DNA from: Gammaproteobacteria bacterium UBA7449
GTDB taxonomy: Bacteria; Pseudomonadota; Gammaproteobacteria; Pseudomonadales; Pseudohongiellaceae
Length of the DNA: 64,000 nt
Direction: 5' to 3'
Assembly (NCBI GenBank): GCA_002477465.1
Contig: DLPV01000026.1
Location: forward strand, 1-64,000
The notes beneath the pieces are model-generated. The model saw only the letters and a list, made by a program, of their open reading frames with translations. It was not told the DNA's origin and made no database searches. The position numbers and the translations under genes are program-made. This document shows, in pieces, positions 31,014 through 40,913 of this stretch. Numbering within the stretch: the stretch's first letter is position 1; each line of letters starts with the position of its first letter.

Positions 31014-31271
31014 TCAGGCCGTCTCGACGCTCACAAATTTTCTGTTATGTGGGCCTTTTTCGGCAAATCGAATCACACCATCCGCCTTTGCGAACAGGGT
31101 ATGATCCTTACCACAGCCAACATTCTCTCCAGGATGGAACTTAGTGCCGCGCTGGCGCACGATAATGTTTCCAGCCTTTGCTACCTGGCCGCCAAACAAT
31201 TTCACACCCAGACGTTTGGATACGGAATCGCGACCGTTATTAGTACTACCGCCTGCTTTCTTATGTGCCAT
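31014..31271 (-). CDS. rpmA: 50S ribosomal protein L27
   Basis: An 85-residue protein starting [24 protein letters not shown], the standard L27 sequence, near the peptidyl-transferase centre. 17 bp after rplU in the same operon. Confidence 0.97.
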   Translation of the reverse strand: MAHKKAGGSTNNGRDSVSKRLGVKLFGGQVAKAGNIIVRQRGTKFHPGENVGCGKDHTLFAKADGVIRFAEKGPHNRKFVSVETA

Positions 31272-31288
31272 GCCTGTCTCCTGATCCT

Positions 31289-31600
31289 TTAGCCTTTGAT
31301 ACCAGTGATTTTCACCTCGGTGAAACTCTGGCGGTGGCCCTGTGTCTTCTGGAAGTGCTTGCGACGGTTAAATTTTACAATTTTCACCTTGTCGCCACGA
31401 CCCTGCTTTAAAACTTCAGCCGTGACCTGGCTACCTTCCACATAAGGTGTACCAATCTTCACCGACTCCCCTTCACCGACCATCAATATCTTGTCGAATT
31501 GAACTTCATCGCCGGCGGCTGCATCCAGCTTCTCCAACTGCAGGACTTCACCTTCAGTGACCCTGTGCTGCTTACCACCACTCTCGATTACCGCGTACAT
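31289..31600 (-). CDS. rplU: 50S ribosomal protein L21
   Basis: A 103-residue protein starting [14 protein letters not shown], standard L21, binding 23S rRNA. ATG 31600 is chosen over an in-frame TTG at 31612 because GGAG lies at the latter position as its ribosome-binding site. First gene of the rplU-rpmA-obgE-proB set. Confidence 0.96.
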   Translation of the reverse strand: MYAVIESGGKQHRVTEGEVLQLEKLDAAAGDEVQFDKILMVGEGESVKIGTPYVEGSQVTAEVLKQGRGDKVKIVKFNRRKHFQKTQGHRQSFTEVKITGIKG

Positions 31601-31764
31601 AGCTAACTCCAAAACCTGTTGGGAAGGGCAAGGTACCCGTTTCCATAGGGCCGGGCATTTTACGGGATCGTTTCAGGCTAAGCAAGTGAAAATAAAGGCT
31701 TTAAGCTAGCTTACTTTCCGCCCCAATGCCGCTAAATCACTCGCCTGCACACTAATTTGCTCAC

Positions 31765-31793
31765 TTGACAGCATTCCCTGCTCTCCCTAGCAT
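31765..31793 (+). promoter_or_regulatory. sigma70-type promoter of ispB
   Basis: TTGACA at 31765-31770, exactly 17 bp spacer, TAGCAT at 31788-31793. Transcription would begin near 31800, which rules out the long in-frame reading that starts at 31765 and supports ATG 31870 as the ispB start. Confidence 0.6.
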
Positions 31794-31869
31794 GCGTCTT
31801 CAATCTAGAACACGCCCTACACAGGGAGTGCCTGGCCTCAATAGCCTCAAACTCAGCCCAAAATCAGAA

Positions 31870-32841
31870 ATGTCCCAACAGCTCAGAGCGATCGTCGAAG
31901 ACGACTTTCAGGCCGTCAATCAATATGTCATTGACCAGCTCTATTCAGAGGTCGAGCTGGTGGAAAGTATCGGCCATTATATTGTGGAAGCCGGTGGTAA
32001 GCGCTTGCGTCCATTGCTGGTACTGCTGGCAGCAAAAAGCTGTGGCATCGAGGATAACAAGCATATCCCCATGGCCGCCGTCATCGAATTCATTCATACG
32101 GCCACCCTGCTGCATGATGATGTTGTCGATATGTCGACGCTGCGTCGAGGCCGCCCCACAGTGAACGCGGAATGGAATAATCCCTCCAGCGTACTGGTCG
32201 GAGATTTCATCTACTCCCGCGCATTCCAGGTGCTGGTCCGCATCGGCAGTCTCCGCATTATGGAAATTATCGCCGACACCACCAATAAGATCGCCGAGGG
32301 TGAGGTGCTGCAGCTGCTGGCAAAATCTAACCCGGAATCCTCTGAAGCCGACTACATGCGCGTTATTGAAAACAAGACTGCGATCCTGTTCAAGGCAGCG
32401 GCCGAATGCGGGGCTATCCTGGCTGGCGCCGACGTTACAGTCTCCAATAGGCTGGGCCGATTTGGGATGCACATTGGTACTGCCTTTCAGCTGATTGATG
32501 ACGTGCTGGACTATCGCGGTGACACCGAAGCCCTCGGCAAAAACGTCGGCGATGACCTTGCTGAAGGCAAACCTACCCTGCCCCTGCTCTACGCCATGGC
32601 TAATTGTGGACCCGATGATGTCACCCTGGTCAAACAGAGCCTGGCTGCAGAGACTGTTTCCCCTGAGCAACTGCAGAATGTGATTAAAATCGTAATTGAC
32701 TCAGGCGCGTTGGACTACACTCAGAGCCTCGCAGAAGCGCAGGTGGCCGAATCCAGAGCCTGCCTTGCCGAACTCCCCGCTTCTGGCTATCGCGACTCCC
32801 TCATGGCCATGGTGGATTTCGCGATCAATCGAAACAGCTGA
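31870..32841 (+). CDS. ispB: polyprenyl (octaprenyl) diphosphate synthase
   Basis: A 323-residue long-chain trans-prenyltransferase that makes the ubiquinone side chain. The two aspartate-rich motifs are HDDVVDMSTLRRGRPT and QLIDDVLDYRG. GGKRLRPLL binds the diphosphate. It is divergent from rplU as in many gammaproteobacteria. No strong SD precedes ATG 31870. Confidence 0.95.
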   Translation: MSQQLRAIVEDDFQAVNQYVIDQLYSEVELVESIGHYIVEAGGKRLRPLLVLLAAKSCGIEDNKHIPMAAVIEFIHTATLLHDDVVDMSTLRRGRPTVNAEWNNPSSVLVGDFIYSRAFQVLVRIGSLRIMEIIADTTNKIAEGEVLQLLAKSNPESSEADYMRVIENKTAILFKAAAECGAILAGADVTVSNRLGRFGMHIGTAFQLIDDVLDYRGDTEALGKNVGDDLAEGKPTLPLLYAMANCGPDDVTLVKQSLAAETVSPEQLQNVIKIVIDSGALDYTQSLAEAQVAESRACLAELPASGYRDSLMAMVDFAINRNS

Positions 32842-32918
32842 GTCACTTTTATGTATGGCCCCGCGCCTGCCTGTGTGCAGCCCACTATTTTCGCAAACAA
32901 CTATTTTTGGAGCCACCT

Positions 32919-33488
32919 ATGCGAATAGCCAATCTAACCCTGAGCCTGGTTTGCCTGTTCACAATCGCTTCCTGCACCAGCACCGGGATTGGCGGCGGTA
33001 ATGCCGCCGAGCGCCGTCAAGGCATCTTGGAAATGCGCCAGGACGTGCTGACGGAGCTGTACTCCATTAAACCCGATACACGCGTACAAATTGGCAGCGC
33101 TGCCGGTTATGCGGTATTCACCAACGCCAACATCAATTTGATCCTGGCCAGCTTCGGTGGCGGTGTCGGGGTGGTGAGGGACAACGAAAATGGCGGCGAT
33201 ACGTTTATGCGTATGGGCGAAGTGGGGATCGGTCTCGGTGCGGGTGTGAAAGATTTTCGCGCCGTGTTTGTATTTCACGATCATGCAGCGCTGGACCGAT
33301 TCATGGACTTGGGAATCGCAGTCGGGGGCCAGGCTGATGCCGCCGCCAAGGCGGGTGATCTAGGCGCTGCAGTCGGCGGAGAAGCTATTGTGGACAATGT
33401 GACGGTATACCAGTTAACCCAATCTGGCCTAGCCTTGCAGGCAACGATCAAAGGCACCCGCTACTGGCGCGATTCTCAGTTAAATTGA
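32919..33488 (+). CDS. SYLF/Ysc84-domain lipoprotein
   Basis: A 189-residue predicted lipoprotein: signal peptide and lipobox TIASC near residue 21. The rest is a SYLF (Ysc84, lipid-binding) domain with GYAVFTNANINLILASFGGGVGVVRDN and a C-terminal TVYQLTQSGLALQATIKGTRYW. SYLF proteins bind phosphoinositides in eukaryotes; in bacteria the role is unknown. GGAG precedes ATG 32919. Confidence 0.8.
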   Translation: MRIANLTLSLVCLFTIASCTSTGIGGGNAAERRQGILEMRQDVLTELYSIKPDTRVQIGSAAGYAVFTNANINLILASFGGGVGVVRDNENGGDTFMRMGEVGIGLGAGVKDFRAVFVFHDHAALDRFMDLGIAVGGQADAAAKAGDLGAAVGGEAIVDNVTVYQLTQSGLALQATIKGTRYWRDSQLN

Positions 33489-33491
33489 GGT

Positions 33492-34679
33492 TTACCGAAA
33501 GCGTATTGTGGTTCCGGCGCTGCTGTCATTCAAAATATTAGATGAGTCAATAACACGTAGCTTATGGGAGCTGGGTTGGTAGATCGCGGCGTTACCCGCC
33601 ACGACCTCCTCGGCCGACTGCCGCAAATCCTCCGCTTCCAGTTCATCCCCAAGTGCCGAGTAGACGTCTGCAAGGGCAAAGTAAAAATCCGGTTCAAAGC
33701 GTTTCAGTCGCAGGGCTGATTGAAAGGAAGTGCGCGCGGCTTCCAGATTCTCTGCTTCTAAAGCCAACTGCCCCCTGGCGAAATGATAGTAGGGATTGCG
33801 ATCGTTAAATCGCTGAATCGCGTCCTCGTACCTTATGGCAAGTTCGAGTTCTCCCGTGCTCCGATAGTGCTTTGCGAGATTGTTCACGGCCGTCGCATTA
33901 TTATCCTCAGTCAGAAATGCCATTTGATAGCTATACTCGGCAAACTCCCTGTTTCCCAAACGATTATAGGTCGCCCCGATGTTATTCCAGGCAATCGATA
34001 AATCTGTTTCGAGATACAGTGCATTTTTGAAGTAAGTGAGTGCTGTATCCAAATCCTCTGCCACCAGCGCTTCTACCCCAAGATTATTGAAGTAAAGCGC
34101 TCGCGCATAGAGATCACTAACCGTTCTTGCCGTGAGCTGCTGTAGCTGAATCTCAGGAGTGAAGTCCACCACATACTTGCGCTTATATCCGAGGTTGCCG
34201 GTCGCATTAATATGACGACTCAAGACCAGCAAGCTACCACGCTTGTCCCATTCTGGCCTGACTTCAACAGTTTGGAATTGCGCATCTATGCCGGTGTAAC
34301 GCGCCATAGCGATATACAGGTTCATGACGGAGAGACAGTTGCCTTGCCGCGTCTCGAAGGCTTCTACTGCGGTGTGGGTGCGGGAATCGTCATATCGCAG
34401 ATTGAGATAATTCTCGTCGTATAGCAGCGCCTGAATTTTCGCGACGCGAACTGTAGTACTGTCTCCATCATCGATGAGCCGATCCAAAAGCGCCATGATC
34501 TCATCATTGAGAAATAGTGGATCGACCTCACTAAAAAGATCCTCGGTCCGATCGACTATCTGCGCTTCTATCGCTGCATCGCGCTCAAACTCGGTCTGCA
34601 AATTAATCGTGCTGCAGGCTGACAAAAGCCCTGCCATGAACAGCAAGCCCTTAATTTTGCAGTTCACTAACTTAATCAT
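33492..34679 (-). CDS. lipoprotein with transglutaminase-like domain and TPR repeats
   Basis: 395 residues from ATG 34679. A signal peptide with lipobox LLSAC is followed by a transglutaminase-like domain with a plausible catalytic triad (GNCLS Cys, LSRHIN His, YVVDF Asp). About five tetratricopeptide repeats follow (LYFNNLGVEALVAEDLDTALTYFKNAL and later units). The longer upstream start would overlap the preceding gene by 29 bp. It is the last of three exported-protein genes in one operon. The substrate is unknown. Confidence 0.75.
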   Translation of the reverse strand: MIKLVNCKIKGLLFMAGLLSACSTINLQTEFERDAAIEAQIVDRTEDLFSEVDPLFLNDEIMALLDRLIDDGDSTTVRVAKIQALLYDENYLNLRYDDSRTHTAVEAFETRQGNCLSVMNLYIAMARYTGIDAQFQTVEVRPEWDKRGSLLVLSRHINATGNLGYKRKYVVDFTPEIQLQQLTARTVSDLYARALYFNNLGVEALVAEDLDTALTYFKNALYLETDLSIAWNNIGATYNRLGNREFAEYSYQMAFLTEDNNATAVNNLAKHYRSTGELELAIRYEDAIQRFNDRNPYYHFARGQLALEAENLEAARTSFQSALRLKRFEPDFYFALADVYSALGDELEAEDLRQSAEEVVAGNAAIYQPSSHKLRVIDSSNILNDSSAGTTIRFR

Positions 34680-34713
34680 CACTCTCGCTGACCATGTCTT
34701 AATCCATCTTGAC

Positions 34714-36165
34714 TCAATGACGAGCCGGGGTTTCCTGCCCACGCTTGTCTACTTTCAAGAACTCGTAGCGTCCGCGCAGAAAACTAATCTGTTGTTCCTG
34801 CAGGCTGCGAAACAGGGCAATCCATCCGGCGTATTTAGCGATCGGCGTCATATCCTTACCTAGACCGGCATAATCCAGATTTTCTCTTAGGCGCCCCGAA
34901 TCCCGTCCCCAGCTGCGCTGAAACTCCATGCTTTCAGCATCGTGCTCATACTCAAACTCAAGCGCCACCCGGGTCTGGGCCAGGCGCATATTGTCCGCTG
35001 ACAGGAACCGCACTTCATAGTTAGAGACAAACTCCAGTTTATTGCCTTCCCGTTGCAGCCAGTCGACACCCGTATCGATGATAACGCTTTTGATCACATC
35101 AAGATTTTGGACATAGGCAAATGGCAAGGTGTCAGCATGCATGATTTCGAATCCTGCATCCGTATCTCTGAGCGCAGAGGAGATCCGTACCCTTCCCGCT
35201 TCATCAATGTCCACGATGGCATCGGATTTAATGGCAATAGAGCGCGCCACAAAATCCCACAGCGCTTTTAAGGTTTTTGCTTCCAGCGCTGGTAGCTCCC
35301 AGGCAGCACCGGCTTCATCTAACAATAAAAATTGACCATCGGTAAAACGCAGTTCGGACACATCCAGATTCAGATAGGACGTTTCCCCTAACGCCACACC
35401 TCCGGGCACGATGATTTCCCGTATAGTTGATTCTGAAAACTCATCGCCAAGCGACTTTTTTTCGAAAACTGAAGGCTCAGTGCGCGCGAGAGCTCGACCA
35501 CCCAGAGCCTCTCCGGACCTGAAGATTGAATTGCTGTTACGCCTGACGCGTTTGCCGAGCAATGTCAGTTCTGTGACCTCGCTCTCGAGGCGCCTAGCAT
35601 TACGCCCATCGATAGCAAAGCGCCGAGCCGCTGTAGCGTAAAAATTCCCCGCCACTGCTATGTCGGTATTACTATCCAGGAACAGGACAGCATGGCCATA
35701 TCCCCTGGCCACACTCGCAATCTTGTCTGCAGCCTCGCGGTCCGATGCAGCAAAGCTGATCAGAGTCCTGGCAATGGAATGATCATCCAGCCAGTCCTGC
35801 AGAAGTGCATGCTCCTCGAAATTGCTGGCGCCGGCATCAGTAAAAATCACCAATCCCTGAATCAAACCAGCCGTCAGCTCTGCTTCCCAGCTCTGCAATT
35901 CTAGCGATGCTGGATAACTATGATTAGGCAAATCCGGAAATCTTCCCAACCTATAAGTACTGATTCTACCTCTGGCAAGTTGACGATGATTCAGGTTATG
36001 TATCACATCGATATTATAGGCCTCCAGCGGCGATGCCAGCTGCAAAAATAAAGGGTCAGGTGTCTCGGTTTCATCCAGGATGCTTGCTTGCGTCGAACTG
36101 TCTAGAAACAGCGACACAAGCAAGACTAATGCAGCAGCATTAGCTTTAGTAAACAGCACAGGCAT
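34714..36165 (-). CDS. exported protein, unknown family
   Basis: 483 residues with an N-terminal signal peptide (ALVLLVSLFLDSSTQAS). The middle contains a Rossmann-like stretch (GLVIFTDAGASNFEEHALLQDWLDD, HAVLFLDSNTDIAVAG), suggesting a VWA-like or sugar-binding fold, and a later beta-rich part. I do not recognise a family. Its start overlaps the stop of the upstream gene by about 20 bp and its end lies 35 bp before the downstream lipoprotein start, so the three genes are one transcription unit. Confidence 0.7.
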   Translation of the reverse strand: MPVLFTKANAAALVLLVSLFLDSSTQASILDETETPDPLFLQLASPLEAYNIDVIHNLNHRQLARGRISTYRLGRFPDLPNHSYPASLELQSWEAELTAGLIQGLVIFTDAGASNFEEHALLQDWLDDHSIARTLISFAASDREAADKIASVARGYGHAVLFLDSNTDIAVAGNFYATAARRFAIDGRNARRLESEVTELTLLGKRVRRNSNSIFRSGEALGGRALARTEPSVFEKKSLGDEFSESTIREIIVPGGVALGETSYLNLDVSELRFTDGQFLLLDEAGAAWELPALEAKTLKALWDFVARSIAIKSDAIVDIDEAGRVRISSALRDTDAGFEIMHADTLPFAYVQNLDVIKSVIIDTGVDWLQREGNKLEFVSNYEVRFLSADNMRLAQTRVALEFEYEHDAESMEFQRSWGRDSGRLRENLDYAGLGKDMTPIAKYAGWIALFRSLQEQQISFLRGRYEFLKVDKRGQETPARH

Positions 36166-37714
36166 CGTAGGGCTCGTTACGGCGCTTCTTCAGTAGACGA
36201 ATTCGCAGATCGCTGACGTAATCAGGCTCTCCGTAAAAATGCAGGGGTTGAGCCATTTCTGAAATCAACTGCTCAGCGTAATCAAATTCGTTAGCGGCCA
36301 TAGCATATTTTGCCGCTTGCTCCATAATAAAACTGTCTGCTGGCAATGTAGCAAATGCTTTCTCCTGATAGCTGACACCGAGGCGCCAGTCCTGTTCTGG
36401 AAACAAATAGAATTGCGCCATGGCTAGATTGACCTCAGGATTATCAGGCGCCATTTTGAATGCCCGGGTAAATTGTTCCTGCATCACTGCGAACAGACTT
36501 TGGCGACGCGCCTCGGAATAGGTTTTCTCACAATCTGATAATTCTGATTCCCAGTACTCTCCCAGATCCAAAATGATATTGAGGTCTTCAGGAGCCAGCG
36601 CTGTGGCCTGCTCAAAATACGCCGCAATCGTCTGGTCTGACACCTCATCAAGATCGAATCTCAATGCATCTCCCAAGCCTGAATAGGCTCTCGCCACCGG
36701 CGCTTCAGTTTCCACGAGACTGCCAAACAGCTGCTCCGCTGTATCCAATCGCCCGCTGTTCAAACCCAATTCACCGAGCAATATCGCTACTCTATCGGGA
36801 TCAAGCGGGGCCGCGCCTGGCACCTGAACTGGCGCCAGCTCACCATGTTCTACATCCACACGCGGGCGCCTGCTATTGCTGAGATAATCGACGTACTCTG
36901 CATCCAGCTCTGCCGTGGTAATGTCGAATGACTGGTCAAATGCGAATCGCGCGGCGCGTCCCTCCAATAACAGCTCAACATAGCGTGCCAACTGCGCGCG
37001 ACGATCGGGAAACGCGTCTTCTGCATACCCATGCCGCAGATAGTGGAACAACGCCTCCGATTTGAGATTGGCGAATTGAATCAAGCGCGGCGATGCCAGA
37101 GAATCATCCCGATACAGCAAGCGACCCATCGGAATAGTGTCGCTTACCTGGGCCAATGCGCTGTATCCGTCTGCCGATGGACGCGCTAACTCACCGCGAC
37201 CGTCATCGATATTGACGCCTGCGAGATAAGCCGCGAGGCCCTCCTCATACCAGCGCGGCAGACGCAGATCGGAAAAATTTCGGATCAGAAAATGCGCGTA
37301 GTGATGCCTGGCCTGCAGCAAGGATTGATCATCCCGCAGCAATATACCCATAAAGTTTGCCCGCGGTGTGGCATAGAAATAGCCCCGCTCTTCACCAACG
37401 AGAAAAGCAGCAAAGTCAGCTTCACTGTCAAACAGGTACACATAGTTGGGAATGGGAATCGCCGGAAGCACAGCGCTGCCGACAATCTGGTAGGCGGCAA
37501 TCTGGCGCCAGGACTCCATGTCACGCAGAAACCGCTGCGTTTGGCGATCTGAGGCCTGGCTCAGAACTGTGAAGTGGCTAGAATCCAACCCCATCCAGCG
37601 TTGCTGCACCAGATCACCCTGAGCCAGGACAGGCGTACACAGGCTGACCGTAATCCAGACAAGGACAGTGAGCGAGCCGGCTCGACAAGTGCTCATGATA
37701 CTCACGATACTCAT
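36146..37714 (-). CDS. exported DUF1570/peptidase-MA-like protein with TPR repeats
   Basis: 522 residues with a signal peptide ending near PVLAQG. HFTVLSQASDRQTQRFLRDME and LPRWYEEGLAAYLAG match the DUF1570/peptidase MA-like layout. The metal site is odd: the expected HExxH is HHYAH, so both histidines stay but the catalytic Glu is missing, while the third ligand Glu in YEEGLAAYL remains. The C-terminal half holds TPR units (LYSGLGDAL..., PENLNIILDLGEYWE region). First gene of the exported trio. An inactive peptidase or a scaffold is possible. Confidence 0.65.
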   Translation of the reverse strand: MSIVSIMSTCRAGSLTVLVWITVSLCTPVLAQGDLVQQRWMGLDSSHFTVLSQASDRQTQRFLRDMESWRQIAAYQIVGSAVLPAIPIPNYVYLFDSEADFAAFLVGEERGYFYATPRANFMGILLRDDQSLLQARHHYAHFLIRNFSDLRLPRWYEEGLAAYLAGVNIDDGRGELARPSADGYSALAQVSDTIPMGRLLYRDDSLASPRLIQFANLKSEALFHYLRHGYAEDAFPDRRAQLARYVELLLEGRAARFAFDQSFDITTAELDAEYVDYLSNSRRPRVDVEHGELAPVQVPGAAPLDPDRVAILLGELGLNSGRLDTAEQLFGSLVETEAPVARAYSGLGDALRFDLDEVSDQTIAAYFEQATALAPEDLNIILDLGEYWESELSDCEKTYSEARRQSLFAVMQEQFTRAFKMAPDNPEVNLAMAQFYLFPEQDWRLGVSYQEKAFATLPADSFIMEQAAKYAMAANEFDYAEQLISEMAQPLHFYGEPDYVSDLRIRLLKKRRNEPYDACAVY

Positions 37715-37897
37715 AAAAAGCCCCGTGGTCTATCGGCCTGCGCGAGCAAGCCCTAAACAAAACAGGCAAGGGCTACTGTAGCATGGTCATGAGAGACTCG
37801 GAAAGCAGAGGGGAACGGTACCGGCGCAGTTTCACTCCCAGCAAGCGGCCCTTCTTTGGAGCTTCTTTTGACCTTCTTTTCCCTTTTTGGGCGCGCC

Positions 37898-39556
37898 TTA
37901 CATGGCGGGATAGTTGGGACCACCTCCACCCTCGGGAACCACCCAATTGATGTTCTGGGAGGGATCCTTGATGTCGCAGGTCTTACAGTGCACGCAATTC
38001 TGAGAATTGATTTGAAAGCGTTTACCACCATCGCTCTCCTCCACCACCTCGTAAACGCCCGCTGGACAATAACGTTGCGCCGGCTCGTCAAACTTCGGCA
38101 GATTTACGTCGATCGGAATCGAAGCATCCTTCAACTGCAGGTGACAGGGCTGGTCTTCAGCATGATTGGTATTGGACAAAAATACCGAGGAAAGTTTGTC
38201 GAAGCTAATTACTCCATCGGGTTTGGCATAGTTGATCTGCGGGCATTCTGCCGCTGGCTTCATCTGGCTGTGATCGGCGGACTTGTCGTGAAAAGTCAGC
38301 GGGAATTTGCCAAAGAAAATATTTTGCTCGAGGAATGACAGTGCGCTACCGAGCCAAAACCCAAATTTGTGAAAGCCAGCACTGAAGTTTCGGGTCTGGT
38401 GTAATTCTTTATAAAGCTCTGAGTTATTGAATCTCGAACTATATTCGGTGATTTCGGACTCGGGAGACTCCGCCTGTAAGGCTTCAAACAGCGACTCTGC
38501 CGCCAGTATTCCCGACCACATCGCAGTATGACTGCCCTTGATCTTAGCCGCATTCAGCGTCCCCGCATCGCAGCCGATCAACAAACCGCCTGGGAATGTC
38601 ATCTTCGGCAGGGAATTTAGACCACCTTTGATGATTGCGCGCGCACCGTAACTGATGCGCTTACCCCCCTCCAGGTATTGCTTGATTACGGGATGATGCT
38701 TGAACTTCTGGAATTCGTCATAGGGACTGATATGGGGGTTGCTATAGCCGAGGTCGACAATCAGTCCCAGTGAGACTTGATTGTTCTCAACGTGGTAGAG
38801 AAAGCCGCCGCTGCTTCCTGCATAGGATGCACCAGTCATGGGATAGCCAGCGGTATGCACAGCCAGCCCTTCTTTATGCTGCCCCTCCGGTATTTCCCAG
38901 ACTTCCTTGATACCGATGCCATAGTGCTGGGGGTCTGAATCCTTATCCAGCTCAAAGCGTGAAATCAGCTCCTTACCCAGATGGCCACGACAACCCTCCG
39001 CAAAGATGGTGTATTTCGCATGAAACTCAAAACCCGGCTCAAAGGAAGGCTTATGTTCGCCCTCCGCAGTGACTCCCATGTCCCCAGTCGCCACACCCTT
39101 AACACTGCCATCTTCATGGTACAGAATCTCTGCCGCGGCAAAGCCCGGAAAAACCTCAGCACCCAATTCCATGGCCTGCTCACCCAGCCAGCGACACAGA
39201 TTGCCGAGAGAAATGATGTAGTTGCCGTGGTTATGCATCGTACGCGGCACCAGCGGCCCGGGAAATTTAAACGAGGACTCGCTGTTCCCCAGGTAGTAAA
39301 CATCATCACCGGTCACCTGGGTATTCAGGGGGGCACCCTTATCTTTCCAGTCCGGAAACAACTCATTTAATGCGCTTGGCTCAAATACGGCGCCGGACAG
39401 AATATGGGCACCGACTTCGCCGCCTTTTTCCAACACACACACGGTCAATTCCTGTTCACCCGCCTGCGCTAATTGCAGTAATTTGCAAGCCGTCGCCAGG
39501 CCTGCCGGTCCTGCACCGACAATGACTACATCAACTTCCATTGACTCACGTTGCAT
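37898..39556 (-). CDS. electron transfer flavoprotein-ubiquinone oxidoreductase
   Basis: A 552-residue FAD and [4Fe-4S] enzyme that passes electrons from ETF to ubiquinone at the inner membrane. N-terminal VDVVIVGAGPAGLATA binds FAD. The C-terminus has the four-Cys cluster (CPAGVYEV and NCVHCKTCDIKDP). It would serve the acyl-CoA dehydrogenases in this region, including the one at 52205-53371. The etfAB genes are not in the window. Confidence 0.95.
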   Translation of the reverse strand: MQRESMEVDVVIVGAGPAGLATACKLLQLAQAGEQELTVCVLEKGGEVGAHILSGAVFEPSALNELFPDWKDKGAPLNTQVTGDDVYYLGNSESSFKFPGPLVPRTMHNHGNYIISLGNLCRWLGEQAMELGAEVFPGFAAAEILYHEDGSVKGVATGDMGVTAEGEHKPSFEPGFEFHAKYTIFAEGCRGHLGKELISRFELDKDSDPQHYGIGIKEVWEIPEGQHKEGLAVHTAGYPMTGASYAGSSGGFLYHVENNQVSLGLIVDLGYSNPHISPYDEFQKFKHHPVIKQYLEGGKRISYGARAIIKGGLNSLPKMTFPGGLLIGCDAGTLNAAKIKGSHTAMWSGILAAESLFEALQAESPESEITEYSSRFNNSELYKELHQTRNFSAGFHKFGFWLGSALSFLEQNIFFGKFPLTFHDKSADHSQMKPAAECPQINYAKPDGVISFDKLSSVFLSNTNHAEDQPCHLQLKDASIPIDVNLPKFDEPAQRYCPAGVYEVVEESDGGKRFQINSQNCVHCKTCDIKDPSQNINWVVPEGGGGPNYPAM

Positions 39557-40157
39557 AGTTGAACCTCTGCAGAATTAAAAGGAAAAATTTGGATGGGCTG
39601 TTGTGGTTCCGGGTGCAATTCCCTGCACGATGGAGACAGCGGCCTGCTTCAAGGCCGTCTATTATCCTCAATTACTTAAATGCTAGCAAACTAGATACAA
39701 AACAGATGGTTACAGAATATAGCTAAGAGCCTGCACCAAAAACATAGATGCTGATTGTCTGTGCAAGAGCAACTTATTGGAAAGTCGCTGACAACTATTG
39801 GATGGTAAGCCAGTCGATACTCATTAATAAACGTATAGCGCAACGGTAGTGGCAAGCACCAGCATCAAACTGCCTTCCAATACCGCGAGAGACCAATGCG
39901 AGCCAGGCAATAGTTGCCTGACACAACGATGCACTGGATCCTTCAATTCTTTGTATCTGCAATAAGTCATGATTCAGCCCCTTTGTACCGCAATCTCCCA
40001 AGATACTTCTTAGACGTAAGCCAGGGTAAAAGGGTTACGCGCGCCTATGAAATTCTGCCGGGAATAACGACAGCTGGCCTGAAAACTTTAGAAATCAGTC
40101 GGTGTGACGTCTGCGATCCGGCGGCGCAAACCTGTGCCAACCAGCTTAGGCTTTAGT
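39557..40157. other. intergenic region, mostly unassigned
   Basis: A 600-bp gap between the ETF-QO and methyltransferase genes. It holds a short G+C hairpin CGGCCT/AGGCCG at about 39641-39658 on the ETF-QO promoter side and one plausible small membrane ORF (next entry). Otherwise I see nothing. Confidence 0.5.
39824..39970 (-). CDS. possible 48-residue single-helix membrane protein
   Basis: ATG 39970-39968 is preceded by AAGGGG with suitable spacing. The peptide MTYCRYKELKDPVHRC... ends in one hydrophobic helix (SLMLVLATTVALYVY) and stops at TAA 39826-39824. The positive N-terminus and C-terminal helix are consistent with a small inner-membrane subunit. There is no family match, so it could be chance. 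Confidence 0.3.
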   Translation of the reverse strand: MTYCRYKELKDPVHRCVRQLLPGSHWSLAVLEGSLMLVLATTVALYVY

Positions 40158-40913
40158 TTAGGTCTTGGTAAAAATCATCATGTGCTGCCAAGGCAGGAAG
40201 TTCAGCGTGTCGGTCCATTCCAGACCAAAAACACTCATCTCACGCACAACCTGCTCTTCGGTCATCTTGTGCAAGGGCCGGATAGGCACACTGGCGTCTT
40301 CGCCACGGTATTCGAGCAAGAAGATACGGCCACCGGGCCGCAGAGCCTGGAAAATGCCGTTAATCATCTCGAATGGGTGGGAGAATTCATGGTAGGCATC
40401 CACCATAATTGCGGCATCGATAGAGCCCGGGGGCAAATTGGGGTCGTCAACCTGGCCCAGCACGCCTTCAATATTGGAAACACCATCCTCGGCCATTTGC
40501 GCTTTGATCAACTGCAGCATCTCTGGCTGGATATCCACCGCCAGCACCTTACCCTCAGGCACCAGCCGGGCAATCCGAAATGAGAAGTAACCTGAACCCG
40601 CGCCTATATCTGCCACAACATGATCTGGATCGAGCCCCATATTCGCCACCACTTCATCAGGCATCTCCTCCTGGATTCGGCCAGGGCGGTTCAACCATTC
40701 CGCTGCCTGATGCCCCATGACAAAGGATATCTCACGGCCCATATAGAATTTCCCGATTCCGGTTGTACGGCGCTCAGGAGCTACCTCATAGCCCGGGTGC
40801 TCTATTTCCTGAGCCCGAACGACAACGCCCGATATTGCGATGCTCAGAATCAGCAGGCCGGACAGAGCCCGTGCGAGCAGCTTGCGGGGCAGTGGTTGAC
40901 GGAATAGTGCCAT
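40158..40913 (-). CDS. SAM-dependent methyltransferase with apparent signal peptide
   Basis: 251 residues. Residues ~10-35 (LLARALSGLLILSIAISGVVVRAQ) look like a cleavable signal peptide. The rest is a class I methyltransferase: VADIGAGSGYFSFRIA (SAM-binding motif I), VLAVDIQPEM and VDAYHEFSH. A methyltransferase outside the cytoplasm would lack SAM, so either the hydrophobic region anchors it facing the cytoplasm or it acts as a SAM-independent binding protein. The preceding RRTTGIGKFYMGREIS is a recurring family motif. Substrate unknown. Confidence 0.78.
   Translation of the reverse strand: MALFRQPLPRKLLARALSGLLILSIAISGVVVRAQEIEHPGYEVAPERRTTGIGKFYMGREISFVMGHQAAEWLNRPGRIQEEMPDEVVANMGLDPDHVVADIGAGSGYFSFRIARLVPEGKVLAVDIQPEMLQLIKAQMAEDGVSNIEGVLGQVDDPNLPPGSIDAAIMVDAYHEFSHPFEMINGIFQALRPGGRIFLLEYRGEDASVPIRPLHKMTEEQVVREMSVFGLEWTDTLNFLPWQHMMIFTKT

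Noticed and set aside
39600..39665. A possible riboswitch-like stretch upstream of the ETF-QO gene
   Set aside because: A short hairpin is present but no known aptamer consensus could be matched.
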